Origin: Acinetobacter sp. 10FS3-1
GTDB lineage: Bacteria > Pseudomonadota > Gammaproteobacteria > Pseudomonadales > Moraxellaceae
Length of the DNA: 16,045 nucleotides
Reading direction: 5' to 3'
Assembly: GCF_013343215.1 (NCBI RefSeq)
Contig: NZ_CP039148.1
Location: forward strand, 1 to 16,045
Part shown: positions 5,874-11,594 of the stretch, piece after piece
How the letters are laid out: every line of letters starts with the position of its first letter
Numbering within the stretch: the stretch's first letter is position 1
Program-made: the position numbers and the translations under genes
Notes under the pieces: generated by a model
The model's database searches: none
What the model was told of the DNA's origin: nothing
Seen by the model: only the letters and a program-made list of their open reading frames with translations

Positions 5874-5887
5874 CTATTATACGAAAT
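5860..5887 (-). other. pdif site 6 (XerD-XerC orientation, degenerate XerD arm)
   Basis: XerD arm ATTTAATATAG (usual ATTTAACATAA), spacer GGGCTA, XerC arm TTATACGAAAT. The XerC arm is canonical and the XerD arm has two changes. Confidence 0.75.
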
Positions 5888-5929
5888 TAAATAAATATTT
5901 AATTATCAATCAGATAGTATTTTTTTAAA

Positions 5930-5957
5930 ATTTCGTATAACGTGTATTATGTTAATT
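5930..5957 (+). other. pdif site 7 (XerC-XerD orientation)
   Basis: XerC arm ATTTCGTATAA, spacer CGTGTA, XerD arm TTATGTTAATT. The linker to the previous site is only 42 bp, AT-rich, with no hairpin. Confidence 0.92.
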
Positions 5958-5972
5958 TTAGAATTTCTTAAT

Positions 5973-7385
5973 CTAAACTTGAGATTTAATCCAGTCTCTC
6001 AAAATAATTAAAGCCTGCCGTATATATTTGTTTAAAGGATATCCCGCACTTATTCTTATAAAATTAGAATACTTTTGATCTTCTCCAAAAACTTCACCTG
6101 GCACAATATTGATCCCTTGCTCCTTAGCAAACCTATACATATTTAGACTATTAATACCTTTAGGCATTTGAATCCATAAGGCATAACCACCTTGAGGTTG
6201 TGTAATTTTTATCTCTAAATCTGCAAAATTCTGACTAATAAAGGATCTATATTCTTCAACTTGATTCAGCAATGTATATCTCAATGTATTGAGATGGTTT
6301 CTATATGCTCGGCAATTAATAAAATCCGCTAAACCCAGTTGTAATGGGGTATTTACAAGACTTAGTAACGAAAGGAGATTGCTTCTACGATATTCTTGTT
6401 GGGATGGCAAACACAGCCAGCCTATCCGATATGCAGGAGATAAAGATTTTGAAATAGAGCTACAAAGGAATACGTACCCATCTTTATCCCAGTACTGAAT
6501 AGGCAATGGTTTTAATGTGGAATGACCACATTCAGAATAGATATCATCTTCGATAATAAAACATTGATATTTGGCAGCAAGCTGAGCAATTTTTTCTTTA
6601 TCAGCATTGCTAAGGCAAAAGCCTAGAGGGTTGTGATAGTTGACGGTAAGGAGACAAACTTTAGCTCCAGATTCAGCCATGATTTCTTCAAGACGTTGCA
6701 GATCGATCCCCGTGTTAAAGGCTGGTATTTCTACAATTTTACGACCTAAATTAGCAAGTAATAATTGTTGCCCATTATAATTTGGTGTCGGAACAATAAT
6801 ACTATCTCCCACCTTAGTTAAAAGTTGGATAACTATAGATATTGCGGGCATACAGCCATGAGTTATAAAAATCGAATCTTCTTGAATATAAATTCCATCT
6901 TCAGCCCAATGATTAGATAAAGCTTGACGTAGTTTAAGATGTCCTTGTTTATCACTATAAAGAAAATCTTCTGGAGCACTGTGCTTTAGGGCACGTTGTA
7001 CAGACCTTCTTAATGTTTCTGTGGGGATCAGTTTAGGAGAGAGCTGTATAGCGCCCAAGTGTATTCTTGATTGATTAATAGAAGCTTCTTGTATTTCATT
7101 TTGTAGTTCTAAATTCGTGATGCTACGTGGGTGTGAACTAAATTCTGGGTAAGTTGGTAAATCTATAAGTTTGGGGAGATTTTTTACAAAGTATCCACTT
7201 TTGGGTTTAGAAAAAATAAAACCTCTTGATTCTAATAATTCATAGCAAGATTTGGCTGTTGTTATGCTGACGTTATGATGCTGTGCAAAAGATCGTAGAG
7301 AACTCAATTTATGATTAGGTTGTATTTCACCTGAAGTAATTTTTTCAGCAATTTGATTTGCTAAGTTCTGATAATAAAAAGTCAA
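5973..7385 (-). CDS. MocR/PdxR-type regulator (GntR HTH plus aminotransferase domain)
   Basis: A 470-residue transcription factor. Residues 1-70 form a GntR winged helix (LANQIAEKITSGEIQPNHKL, then LRSFAQHHNVSITTAKSCYEL and ESRGFIFSKPKSGYFV). Residues about 105-465 form a fold-type I PLP-dependent aminotransferase domain. It has the cofactor asparagine in NYHNPLG (about 252), the aspartate in EDDIYSE (280-281), the Schiff-base lysine K313 in SSSISKSLSPAYRIGW, and a conserved RISAGYP near the end. Length and order match MocR regulators such as GabR, PdxR and TauR, which normally control a neighbouring metabolic or transport operon. Here the only divergent neighbour is a short exported protein, and no PLP or amino-acid metabolism gene is present. 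The target may be chromosomal, or it may have been lost during module exchange. Confidence 0.93.
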   Translation of the reverse strand: MTFYYQNLANQIAEKITSGEIQPNHKLSSLRSFAQHHNVSITTAKSCYELLESRGFIFSKPKSGYFVKNLPKLIDLPTYPEFSSHPRSITNLELQNEIQEASINQSRIHLGAIQLSPKLIPTETLRRSVQRALKHSAPEDFLYSDKQGHLKLRQALSNHWAEDGIYIQEDSIFITHGCMPAISIVIQLLTKVGDSIIVPTPNYNGQQLLLANLGRKIVEIPAFNTGIDLQRLEEIMAESGAKVCLLTVNYHNPLGFCLSNADKEKIAQLAAKYQCFIIEDDIYSECGHSTLKPLPIQYWDKDGYVFLCSSISKSLSPAYRIGWLCLPSQQEYRRSNLLSLLSLVNTPLQLGLADFINCRAYRNHLNTLRYTLLNQVEEYRSFISQNFADLEIKITQPQGGYALWIQMPKGINSLNMYRFAKEQGINIVPGEVFGEDQKYSNFIRISAGYPLNKYIRQALIILRDWIKSQV

Positions 7386-7478
7386 ATCTGTACTCTTTTT
7401 TAAAATAAAATTGTATCTGTATATCTTTATATCAAAAAATTAATATGCAGAAAATGTACTTAATTATCTTTACCCATT
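7386..7478. promoter_or_regulatory. Divergent intergenic region between the regulator and the exported protein
   Basis: 93 bp, very AT-rich, with repeated CTGTA/TGTAT words (for example TTGTATCTGTATATC at about 7410-7424). MocR-type regulators often bind direct repeats in the divergent region, so this is the likely operator and promoter region. No confident -35/-10 pair was picked. Confidence 0.4.
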
Positions 7479-7826
7479 ATGAATAAGTTTATCTACATCC
7501 TTTGTTTAGCCTCCTTATGTACAGCATGTATAACCCAAGAAGATCATGTTCAAACTAAAGAAATGAACTATGTCTGTTCATCACTAACAAAGAATTATTT
7601 AAGGATTAGCCAACTTGATGCTTATGAAGTGTGGAAGAAGGTACAAAGCACATCGGATAAAATTCAAATTTTATATGCTAAACATCAGGCTAATGGACAA
7701 ATAACATTTAACCAAACTACCAAGTTATTTGAATGTAAAAGAGAAAAAAACAAATATATTCTAAGTGAAATTGACCAACACTCACTAAAGATAAGTCCAC
7801 TTATAACATTAAGACTCTCTATTTAA
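7479..7826 (+). CDS. Short exported hypothetical protein, possible lipoprotein
   Basis: 115 residues. The N-terminus MNKFIYILCLASLCTACITQ is a signal peptide with a possible but non-canonical lipobox (LCTAC; the -3 position is Cys rather than Leu). The mature part has two further cysteines (C33 in NYVCSSL and one in LFECKRE) and no recognised domain. It is divergent from the MocR-type regulator with 93 bp between starts, so it may be its target. The TAA stop at 7824-7826 lies inside the XerD arm of pdif site 8. No good Shine-Dalgarno is seen before the ATG. Confidence 0.7.
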   Translation: MNKFIYILCLASLCTACITQEDHVQTKEMNYVCSSLTKNYLRISQLDAYEVWKKVQSTSDKIQILYAKHQANGQITFNQTTKLFECKREKNKYILSEIDQHSLKISPLITLRLSI

Positions 7827-7848
7827 CATAATGGCGGTTATACGAAAT
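7821..7848 (-). other. pdif site 8 (XerD-XerC orientation)
   Basis: XerD arm ATTTAACATAA, spacer TGGCGG, XerC arm TTATACGAAAT. It supplies the stop codon of the preceding gene. Confidence 0.92.
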
Positions 7849-7910
7849 GCTCTTTAAAAAATGCATGTATATCAATTAATTATGATATAAATATGCAGGG
7901 CGCAAAACCT

Positions 7911-7943
7911 AAAAAACCGACTTGGAAACAAGTCGGTTTTTTT
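7911..7943 (+). terminator. Bidirectional terminator upstream of brnT
   Basis: CCGACTTG (7917-7924) and CAAGTCGG (7929-7936) form a perfect 8-bp stem around GAAA. There is an A-run before and a T-run after, so it insulates the toxin-antitoxin operon from both sides. Confidence 0.9.
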
Positions 7944-8000
7944 ATGAGCGGTTTTGATAGTTCTTGCCAATAAATTTGACTAGAAATTACGCTTCTCAAC

Positions 8001-8040
8001 TTGAGTGATACAATTTTGTGATACATTATTGTATATACAA
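8001..8040 (+). promoter_or_regulatory. Candidate brnTA promoter and operator
   Basis: TTGAGT (8001-8006) and CATTAT (8024-8029) are spaced by 17 nt as a possible -35/-10 pair. A direct repeat GTGATACA occurs at 8005-8012 and 8018-8025. A perfect 12-bp palindrome TTGTATATACAA occupies 8029-8040, just before the brnT start. BrnA antitoxins repress their own operon, so the palindrome and repeats are plausible binding sites. Confidence 0.5.
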
Positions 8041-8046
8041 ATTTGA

Positions 8047-8343
8047 ATGTTTTTTATGGAACAGTATTTCGAATGGGATGAGGCAAAGAATCGAAAGAAT
8101 CAGAAAAAACACGATGTCTCTTTCGAAACGGCAAGCCTTGTTTTTGAAGATCCTCTGAGGATCTCAATTCAGGACAGACATACCGATGGTGAAGAACGTT
8201 GGCAAACCATTGGAAGAGTAAAAGGCGTACTAATGCTATTAGTAGCTCACACCATCTTCGATGAAGATGGCTTTGAAATCATACGAATCATTAGTGCAAG
8301 ACAAGTCACTAAGGCGGAGCGAGATAAATATGAGCACGGTTAG
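8047..8343 (+). CDS. brnT: BrnT family toxin
   Basis: A 98-residue type II toxin with an RNase-like fold, expected to cleave RNA and stop growth when free of BrnA. The family pattern is clear: YFEWDEAKNRKNQKKHDVSF near the N-terminus, FEDPLRISIQDRH in the middle, and IRIISARQVTKAERDKYE at the C-terminus. The start is ambiguous between 8047 and the ATG at 8056, which would give MEQYFEWD; neither has a clear Shine-Dalgarno. The gene overlaps brnA by 14 nt, the usual coupled layout with the toxin first. The pair sits alone in its pdif module between terminators, as addiction modules on Acinetobacter plasmids often do. Confidence 0.95.
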   Translation: MFFMEQYFEWDEAKNRKNQKKHDVSFETASLVFEDPLRISIQDRHTDGEERWQTIGRVKGVLMLLVAHTIFDEDGFEIIRIISARQVTKAERDKYEHG

Positions 8344-8644
8344 ATACTCACGCAAAGAACTAAATGAAAAATTTAGTGAGAAGCAAGATGCTGAAATTCA
8401 ACGCTTGCTTGCTAAAGGGACGGTTCCTGATGATCAGCTAGATCTATCAGATATTCCTGAAATTACAGACTGGAGTAATGCTGTACGCCATAATCAATTC
8501 TATCGCCCAGTGAAGCAACAGACTTCCATTCGTTTAGATGCTGATGTACTTGCATGGTTTAAAGCTCAAGGTAAAGGCTATCAAACACGAATGAATGAAA
8601 TTTTACGAGATGCTATGCTCAAAGAATTAAAAAATCATCAATAA
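8330..8644 (+). CDS. brnA: BrnA family antitoxin
   Basis: A 104-residue antitoxin that neutralises BrnT and represses the operon. The start is the ATG at 8330 (MSTVRYSRKELNEKF), inside the end of brnT, with GGAG about 14 nt upstream. An upstream in-frame ATG at 8261 would only read through brnT in another frame. The C-terminal half carries the ribbon-helix-helix DNA-binding segment (QTSIRLDADVLAWFKAQG, then YQTRMNEILRDAM) typical of BrnA. The N-terminal half (SDIPEITDWSNAVRHNQFYRP) is the toxin-wrapping part. A terminator follows immediately after the stop. Confidence 0.95.
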   Translation: MSTVRYSRKELNEKFSEKQDAEIQRLLAKGTVPDDQLDLSDIPEITDWSNAVRHNQFYRPVKQQTSIRLDADVLAWFKAQGKGYQTRMNEILRDAMLKELKNHQ

Positions 8645-8670
8645 AAATGGGAGTTTAAGCTCCCATTTTT
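8643..8670 (+). terminator. brnTA terminator
   Basis: AAAATGGGAG (8644-8653) pairs with CTCCCATTTT (8660-8669) and is followed by further T, directly after the brnA stop codon and just before pdif site 9. Confidence 0.88.
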
Positions 8671-8671
8671 G

Positions 8672-8702
8672 ACTTCGCATAACGTGTATTATTATGTTAA
8701 TT
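8672..8702 (+). other. pdif site 9 (XerC-XerD orientation, 9-bp spacer)
   Basis: XerC arm ACTTCGCATAA and XerD arm TTATGTTAATT are canonical, but the spacer is CGTGTATTA, three bases longer than the usual six. This looks like a duplicated TTA. The site is probably impaired for Xer strand exchange. Confidence 0.85.
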
Positions 8703-8703
8703 T

Positions 8704-8816
8704 GGCTTTTTTTGCATAAATATTCGTAACCATATGATTTGAAAGGGTTTATTTGATTCTTAATCCAGTTTTTAATTTAATAAAATCAATGACTTATATA
8801 TTTATACAACAAAGCC
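8704..8816. mobile_element. Possible 113-bp MITE or IS remnant
   Basis: The left end GGCTTTTTTTGCATAAATAT and the right end ATATTTATACAACAAAGCC are inverted repeats of about 19 bp with one indel and two mismatches. Both resemble the GGCTTTGTTGCATAAA ends of the IS5-family element at 3136-4174. It lies one base after the XerD arm of the abnormal pdif site 9, where other sites continue with TTAG. No coding capacity and no clear target duplication were seen. Confidence 0.45.
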
Positions 8817-8834
8817 GTTCTAAAGGGATAGTAG

Positions 8835-9395
8835 ATGGATGTTTGTAATTTGGATTGGTCAATTATTGCTACCTATCAAGGTGTGATGGGAACTTATTTA
8901 GGAGTAGCAGCAACAATAGCATCACCAATAATAGTTGCTATTTATATTTATAAAAAATGGCATGATCAGAAAGGAAAAGAAGTTATAGCTAATGAAGCAA
9001 AGGAAATTTTAAAAATAGTAGAAGAGTTAAAAAATGACTATATGTATAGATACGGAAATATGGATAGTTTAATTAATTATAAAGAACTTTTTAGCAAAGA
9101 AGATTTATCTACTAATAGAATTAATAGCTCTAGAAATGATAGGAAATATAGAGATAGGGTAAGATTGCTATTAGAAATAATTGAAGATAAAGATATAGAA
9201 GCAGTTCAATCTGATATAAAAAATTATGGATTTCAATATATCCACCAAGAAATGCGTGTTGATAATGAAGAAAAATTAAAAATTTTAGAGAAGAAATTAA
9301 ATCTTTTAGTAGATAGTCTGAATGATTTAAATCGAATCCTCATAGAGTATATGATGTATAAAAAGGAAATTGTTTTTCGATCTAAAAGCGCATAG
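8835..9395 (+). CDS. Membrane-anchored coiled-coil hypothetical protein
   Basis: A 186-residue protein. A hydrophobic helix at about residues 19-39 (GTYLGVAATIASPIIVAIYIY) is followed by KKWHDQKGKE, so the long C-terminal part is probably cytoplasmic. That part is highly charged and helical, with coiled-coil-like stretches at about 45-70 and 140-175 (LKILEKKLNLLVDSLNDLNRI). The family is not recognised. The ATG at 8835 has a good ribosome site (AAGGGA at about 8822). Codon use is extremely AT-rich, more so than the backbone genes, suggesting separate acquisition. An N-terminal helix plus a charged helical body is also seen in some small phage-defence or immunity proteins, but nothing specific supports that here. 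Confidence 0.75.
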   Translation: MDVCNLDWSIIATYQGVMGTYLGVAATIASPIIVAIYIYKKWHDQKGKEVIANEAKEILKIVEELKNDYMYRYGNMDSLINYKELFSKEDLSTNRINSSRNDRKYRDRVRLLLEIIEDKDIEAVQSDIKNYGFQYIHQEMRVDNEEKLKILEKKLNLLVDSLNDLNRILIEYMMYKKEIVFRSKSA

Positions 9396-9416
9396 GCGGA
9401 ATACACCTCACACGTT

Positions 9417-9438
9417 TGAATAGCCACCAATTTTCTAG
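9417..9438 (+). repeat. 22-bp inverted repeat, left arm
   Basis: TGAATAGCCACC followed by AATTTTCTAG. It matches the reverse complement of 9652-9673 with two mismatches. It lies 3' of the membrane-anchored gene, facing the linker between modules. Confidence 0.75.
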
Positions 9439-9464
9439 GCATTATTTAGTTAGTTAAAATGGCT

Positions 9465-9492
9465 ATTTAACATAAAAACTCTTATATGAAAT
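9465..9492 (-). other. pdif site 10 (XerD-XerC orientation)
   Basis: XerD arm ATTTAACATAA, spacer AAACTC, XerC arm TTATATGAAAT. It starts the first copy of the 136-bp linker repeat. Confidence 0.9.
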
Positions 9493-9497
9493 AAAAA

Positions 9498-9517
9498 ACC
9501 TAGGCACCGGCCTAGGT
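9498..9517 (-). terminator. Linker terminator 2
   Basis: ACCTAGGC (9498-9505) pairs with GCCTAGGT (9510-9517) around ACCG. The A-run on its left is a T-run on the minus strand, so it ends leftward transcripts from the lipoprotein module. Confidence 0.85.
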
Positions 9518-9568
9518 CTTAAATTTAAAAAAATACATAAAAATTAAGGTTATAGTCTTAATTTTTCA

Positions 9569-9596
9569 ACTTCGCATAACGTGTATTATGTTAATT
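9569..9596 (+). other. pdif site 11 (XerC-XerD orientation)
   Basis: XerC arm ACTTCGCATAA, spacer CGTGTA, XerD arm TTATGTTAATT. Confidence 0.92.
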
Positions 9597-9651
9597 TTAG
9601 AGACTGTAACTTAGATTATGAAAAGGCCCATCAAAAGATGGTTATGTGTGT

Positions 9652-9673
9652 CTAGAATTTTGGTGGCTATTCA
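9652..9673 (-). repeat. 22-bp inverted repeat, right arm
   Basis: CTAGAATTTT followed by GGTGGCTATTCA. It is the inverted partner of 9417-9438 and lies 3' of the minus-strand lipoprotein gene. A small hairpin GAGGT/ACCTC (9690-9705) separates it from the gene end. Confidence 0.75.
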
Positions 9674-9711
9674 TCTCCCTCATAATTGCGAGGTTGATTT
9701 ACCTCATAGAT

Positions 9712-10266
9712 TTAGAGTTTTTTAACGTTCTCATTAAATCCATTTGTCTTAAACTTAAACTGCTTTGAGCCATTTTTATAAAATGGTAGCTCTATAATTA
9801 TTTCGTTGAACTTTCCTATATTTTGCTTAAAAGCCTGTGTATTTCCACGAAATACCAACATAGTCCCATCACTGCCTGCATAATCATGGGGATGAAATGT
9901 AATATCTTGAACAGTAGTATTACCAAACTTTATTGAGCCATAACAACCATATTTGCCACAATCGTACTGCCCTCTATCAATTGTTAGAAAAATCTTAGTG
10001 TCGTCTGTATTAGCGTTCAAAATATCTAGAGTTAAATAATTAATACCATCATATGGAAAATCCAGTCCAGCACTATTTTCAGACCGTAATGAGAGCCATT
10101 TGGTCTCAGTGCCACGCATCTCATCCTTACTAGATAATAATTGCCAAGTATTTTCTTTGACTTGAGTATTCTGATTACTACTCGTAATTTTTTTATTGGA
10201 GTCAGAGGACTGATCACACCCTCCCAAAGCCACAGCAGTGATAAACGATAAGATTAACTTTTTCAC
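9712..10266 (-). CDS. Hypothetical lipoprotein
   Basis: A 184-residue exported protein with a classical lipoprotein signal: MKKLILSFITAVALGGC, lipobox ALGGC, lipidated cysteine at 17, followed by DQ. The Asp at +2 would favour inner-membrane retention by the E. coli rule. A low-complexity Ser/Asn/Lys linker (about 18-40) leads to a beta-rich domain with a CGKYGCYGSIKF segment, where two nearby cysteines could pair, and LPFYKNGSKQFKFKTNGF at the end. The family is not identified. The start is GTG at 10266 with GGGA about 8 nt upstream. A 2 x 23-bp tandem repeat lies in its promoter region. Confidence 0.82.
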   Translation of the reverse strand: MKKLILSFITAVALGGCDQSSDSNKKITSSNQNTQVKENTWQLLSSKDEMRGTETKWLSLRSENSAGLDFPYDGINYLTLDILNANTDDTKIFLTIDRGQYDCGKYGCYGSIKFGNTTVQDITFHPHDYAGSDGTMLVFRGNTQAFKQNIGKFNEIIIELPFYKNGSKQFKFKTNGFNENVKKL

Positions 10267-10284
10267 ACAATCATCCCAAATATT

Positions 10285-10330
10285 TATTAATCAAGATACT
10301 AATTCTTTATTAATCAAGATACTAATTCTT
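10285..10330 (+). repeat. Tandem 23-bp repeat upstream of the lipoprotein gene
   Basis: Two exact consecutive copies of a 23-bp unit beginning TATTAATCAAGATACTAATT (10285-10307 and 10308-10330), followed by a short partial third copy. On the minus strand each copy carries TTGATTAATA, so the repeat duplicates a possible promoter or binding element for the lipoprotein gene. Confidence 0.85.
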
Positions 10331-10367
10331 TATTTAAAAAGACTCCAGCACTTGTACAGTTATTCTA

Positions 10368-10480
10368 TTAGAAGTTGTATCGTAGTCCTGCCCTGTATGT
10401 TACCCCATCATGCCATGAGTAAGTTCCATCATTACACAGGTTTTTACCACCAGGTAATTCACTTACAGATAAGGTGTTCG
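10368..10480 (-). pseudogene. C-terminal gene fragment, unrecognised
   Basis: A minus-strand open stretch reading SVSELPGGKNLCNDGTYSW followed by HDGVTYRAGLRYNF and a stop at 10368-10370. It has natural protein-like composition but no start codon, ribosome site or coherent upstream part. It runs into the fragment at 10474 on the other strand, so it looks like the remaining tail of a deleted gene. The family is not identified. Confidence 0.4.
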
Positions 10481-10713
10481 ATAATGTAATCTGCCTAACC
10501 TTAGAAGTTAAAAAAATAAAAAAGTGGGGAATATATGATCATCAAGTCCTTTCCGCAGCAGAAGGTATTGATGAAAATGGAAATTTCATTTGGACTGATG
10601 GTACAGATTTTTCTTCTATTCCTATCTATAATTTTACAGAACATGAAATGAATAAATTAAAAGATATTAATAGTGCAGATCTATCTCACTTTAATAAGGC
10701 CTCCAGAAAGTAA
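10474..10713 (+). pseudogene. Partial hypothetical gene, probably 5'-truncated
   Basis: A 79-codon frame from a GTG at 10474. From about codon 18 on (WGIYDHQVLSAAEGIDENG, then IWTDGTDFSSIPIYNFTEHE) the composition looks like real protein, but there is no in-frame ATG before this part and no clear Shine-Dalgarno. The frame is closed by a stop at 10420-10422. It ends 23 bp before pdif site 12. It is either a short gene with a GTG start or, more likely, the 3' end of a gene whose beginning was lost where it meets the minus-strand fragment. Confidence 0.45.
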
Positions 10714-10735
10714 TTGTTCTTATCAAAATTTGTCT

Positions 10736-10763
10736 ATTTAACATAAAATCTCTTATATGAAAT
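10736..10763 (-). other. pdif site 12 (XerD-XerC orientation)
   Basis: XerD arm ATTTAACATAA, spacer AATCTC, XerC arm TTATATGAAAT. All 28 bases are identical to pdif site 14 at 12990. Confidence 0.92.
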
Positions 10764-10768
10764 AAAAA

Positions 10769-10788
10769 ACCTAGGCACCGGCCTAGGT
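10769..10788 (-). terminator. Linker terminator 3 (kinase-phosphatase operon)
   Basis: ACCTAGGC (10769-10776) pairs with GCCTAGGT (10781-10788). The T-run on the minus strand would end leftward transcripts from the phosphatase gene. Confidence 0.85.
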
Positions 10789-10839
10789 CTTAAATTTTAA
10801 AAAATACATAAAAATCAAGGCTATAGTCTTAATTTTTCA

Positions 10840-10867
10840 ACTTCGCATAATGTGCATTATGTTAATT
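10840..10867 (+). other. pdif site 13 (XerC-XerD orientation)
   Basis: XerC arm ACTTCGCATAA, spacer TGTGCA, XerD arm TTATGTTAATT. The spacer differs at two positions from the usual CGTGTA. Confidence 0.9.
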
Positions 10868-10877
10868 TTAGGAAAGC

Positions 10878-11594
10878 TTAAGATATTTGAACACCTACTA
10901 ATGTAAAATTATCTTTAGGTTCATTCTCTTTACATTTAGAGACTAATTGAAAAAAGTAATTAGAAAATTCCTTTTCTTGTAGCGCTAAATCTCGGAAAAA
11001 TTTTTTCGTAATAACCTGATAAAAACCATCTGAGAGAATTAAAACTCTATCATCAGGTTTAACAGTGAATATTTTTGATTGATAAGTAAATCCATCTTTT
11101 ATACCTAACGCATTCGTAAGTATATTTTTTCTTGGGTACACTAAAGCTTCTTCTTTAGAGAGAACCCCTTCAGACACAAGTTTATTTACTTCAGTATCAT
11201 CAATCGTAAGCTGTTTTAGCCCCATTCCTCGAATAACATAAAGTCTAGAATCTCCTGCATGCACTACATGCATTTGTTTGTTCTTGATAAAAGCAACTGT
11301 AAGAGTTGTTGCCATATTTTTTAATTCAGGAACACTACTTCCTTGCGTGATTAGAGCTTCATGCGCTGATTTCATACTGATTTCAAGTGATTCTTTAATA
11401 GAATTTTTTTCTACTGAATTAGAAAAAGACTTGTAGAATGTAGAAATTGCAAGTTTAGAAGCAATTTCTCCTCCATTATTTCCTCCAACCCCATCAGCAA
11501 CAGCAAGTAATAACCCCGCTCCACAAGAAGCACTCATGTAATAGTCTTGATTGGAAGACCGAGGTCCAATACCTGTATAGTAAAGAGGGAACAC
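10878..11594 (-). CDS. PP2C-family Ser/Thr protein phosphatase
   Basis: A 238-residue soluble metal-dependent phosphatase, expected to remove phosphate from serine/threonine residues, probably those set by the adjacent kinase. All family motifs are present: GPRSSNQD (10-17), VADGVGG (32-38, metal-binding D34), MATTLT (94-99), HAGDSRLY (112-119, D115), LSDGF (187-191, D189) and KDNFTLVGV (227-235, D228). Its length matches single-domain bacterial PP2C proteins such as PppA/PstP catalytic domains. There is no membrane helix. The start is GTG at 11594, directly abutting the kinase stop (zero gap) and without its own strong ribosome site, so translation is probably coupled. Codon use is AT-rich like the kinase. 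It ends 10 bp from pdif site 13. Confidence 0.95.
   Translation of the reverse strand: MFPLYYTGIGPRSSNQDYYMSASCGAGLLLAVADGVGGNNGGEIASKLAISTFYKSFSNSVEKNSIKESLEISMKSAHEALITQGSSVPELKNMATTLTVAFIKNKQMHVVHAGDSRLYVIRGMGLKQLTIDDTEVNKLVSEGVLSKEEALVYPRKNILTNALGIKDGFTYQSKIFTVKPDDRVLILSDGFYQVITKKFFRDLALQEKEFSNYFFQLVSKCKENEPKDNFTLVGVQIS

Larger units (their letters stand above)
9465..9600 (+). repeat. 136-bp linker repeat, copy A
   Basis: A near-identical direct repeat of 10736-10871, with about six mismatches by eye. Each copy consists of an XerD-XerC site, a terminator hairpin, an AT-rich stretch and an XerC-XerD site with its TTAG flank. The linker at 2515-2650 has the same layout but has diverged. 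Confidence 0.9.
10736..10871 (+). repeat. 136-bp linker repeat, copy B
   Basis: Direct repeat of 9465-9600. The differences are in both pdif spacers and a few bases of the AT-rich middle. The lipoprotein module lies exactly between the two copies. Confidence 0.9.

Noticed and set aside
10238..10489. Plus-strand frame of 83 codons
   Set aside because: It overlaps the lipoprotein start and runs through the tandem repeat. Its composition is not protein-like and there is no ribosome site.
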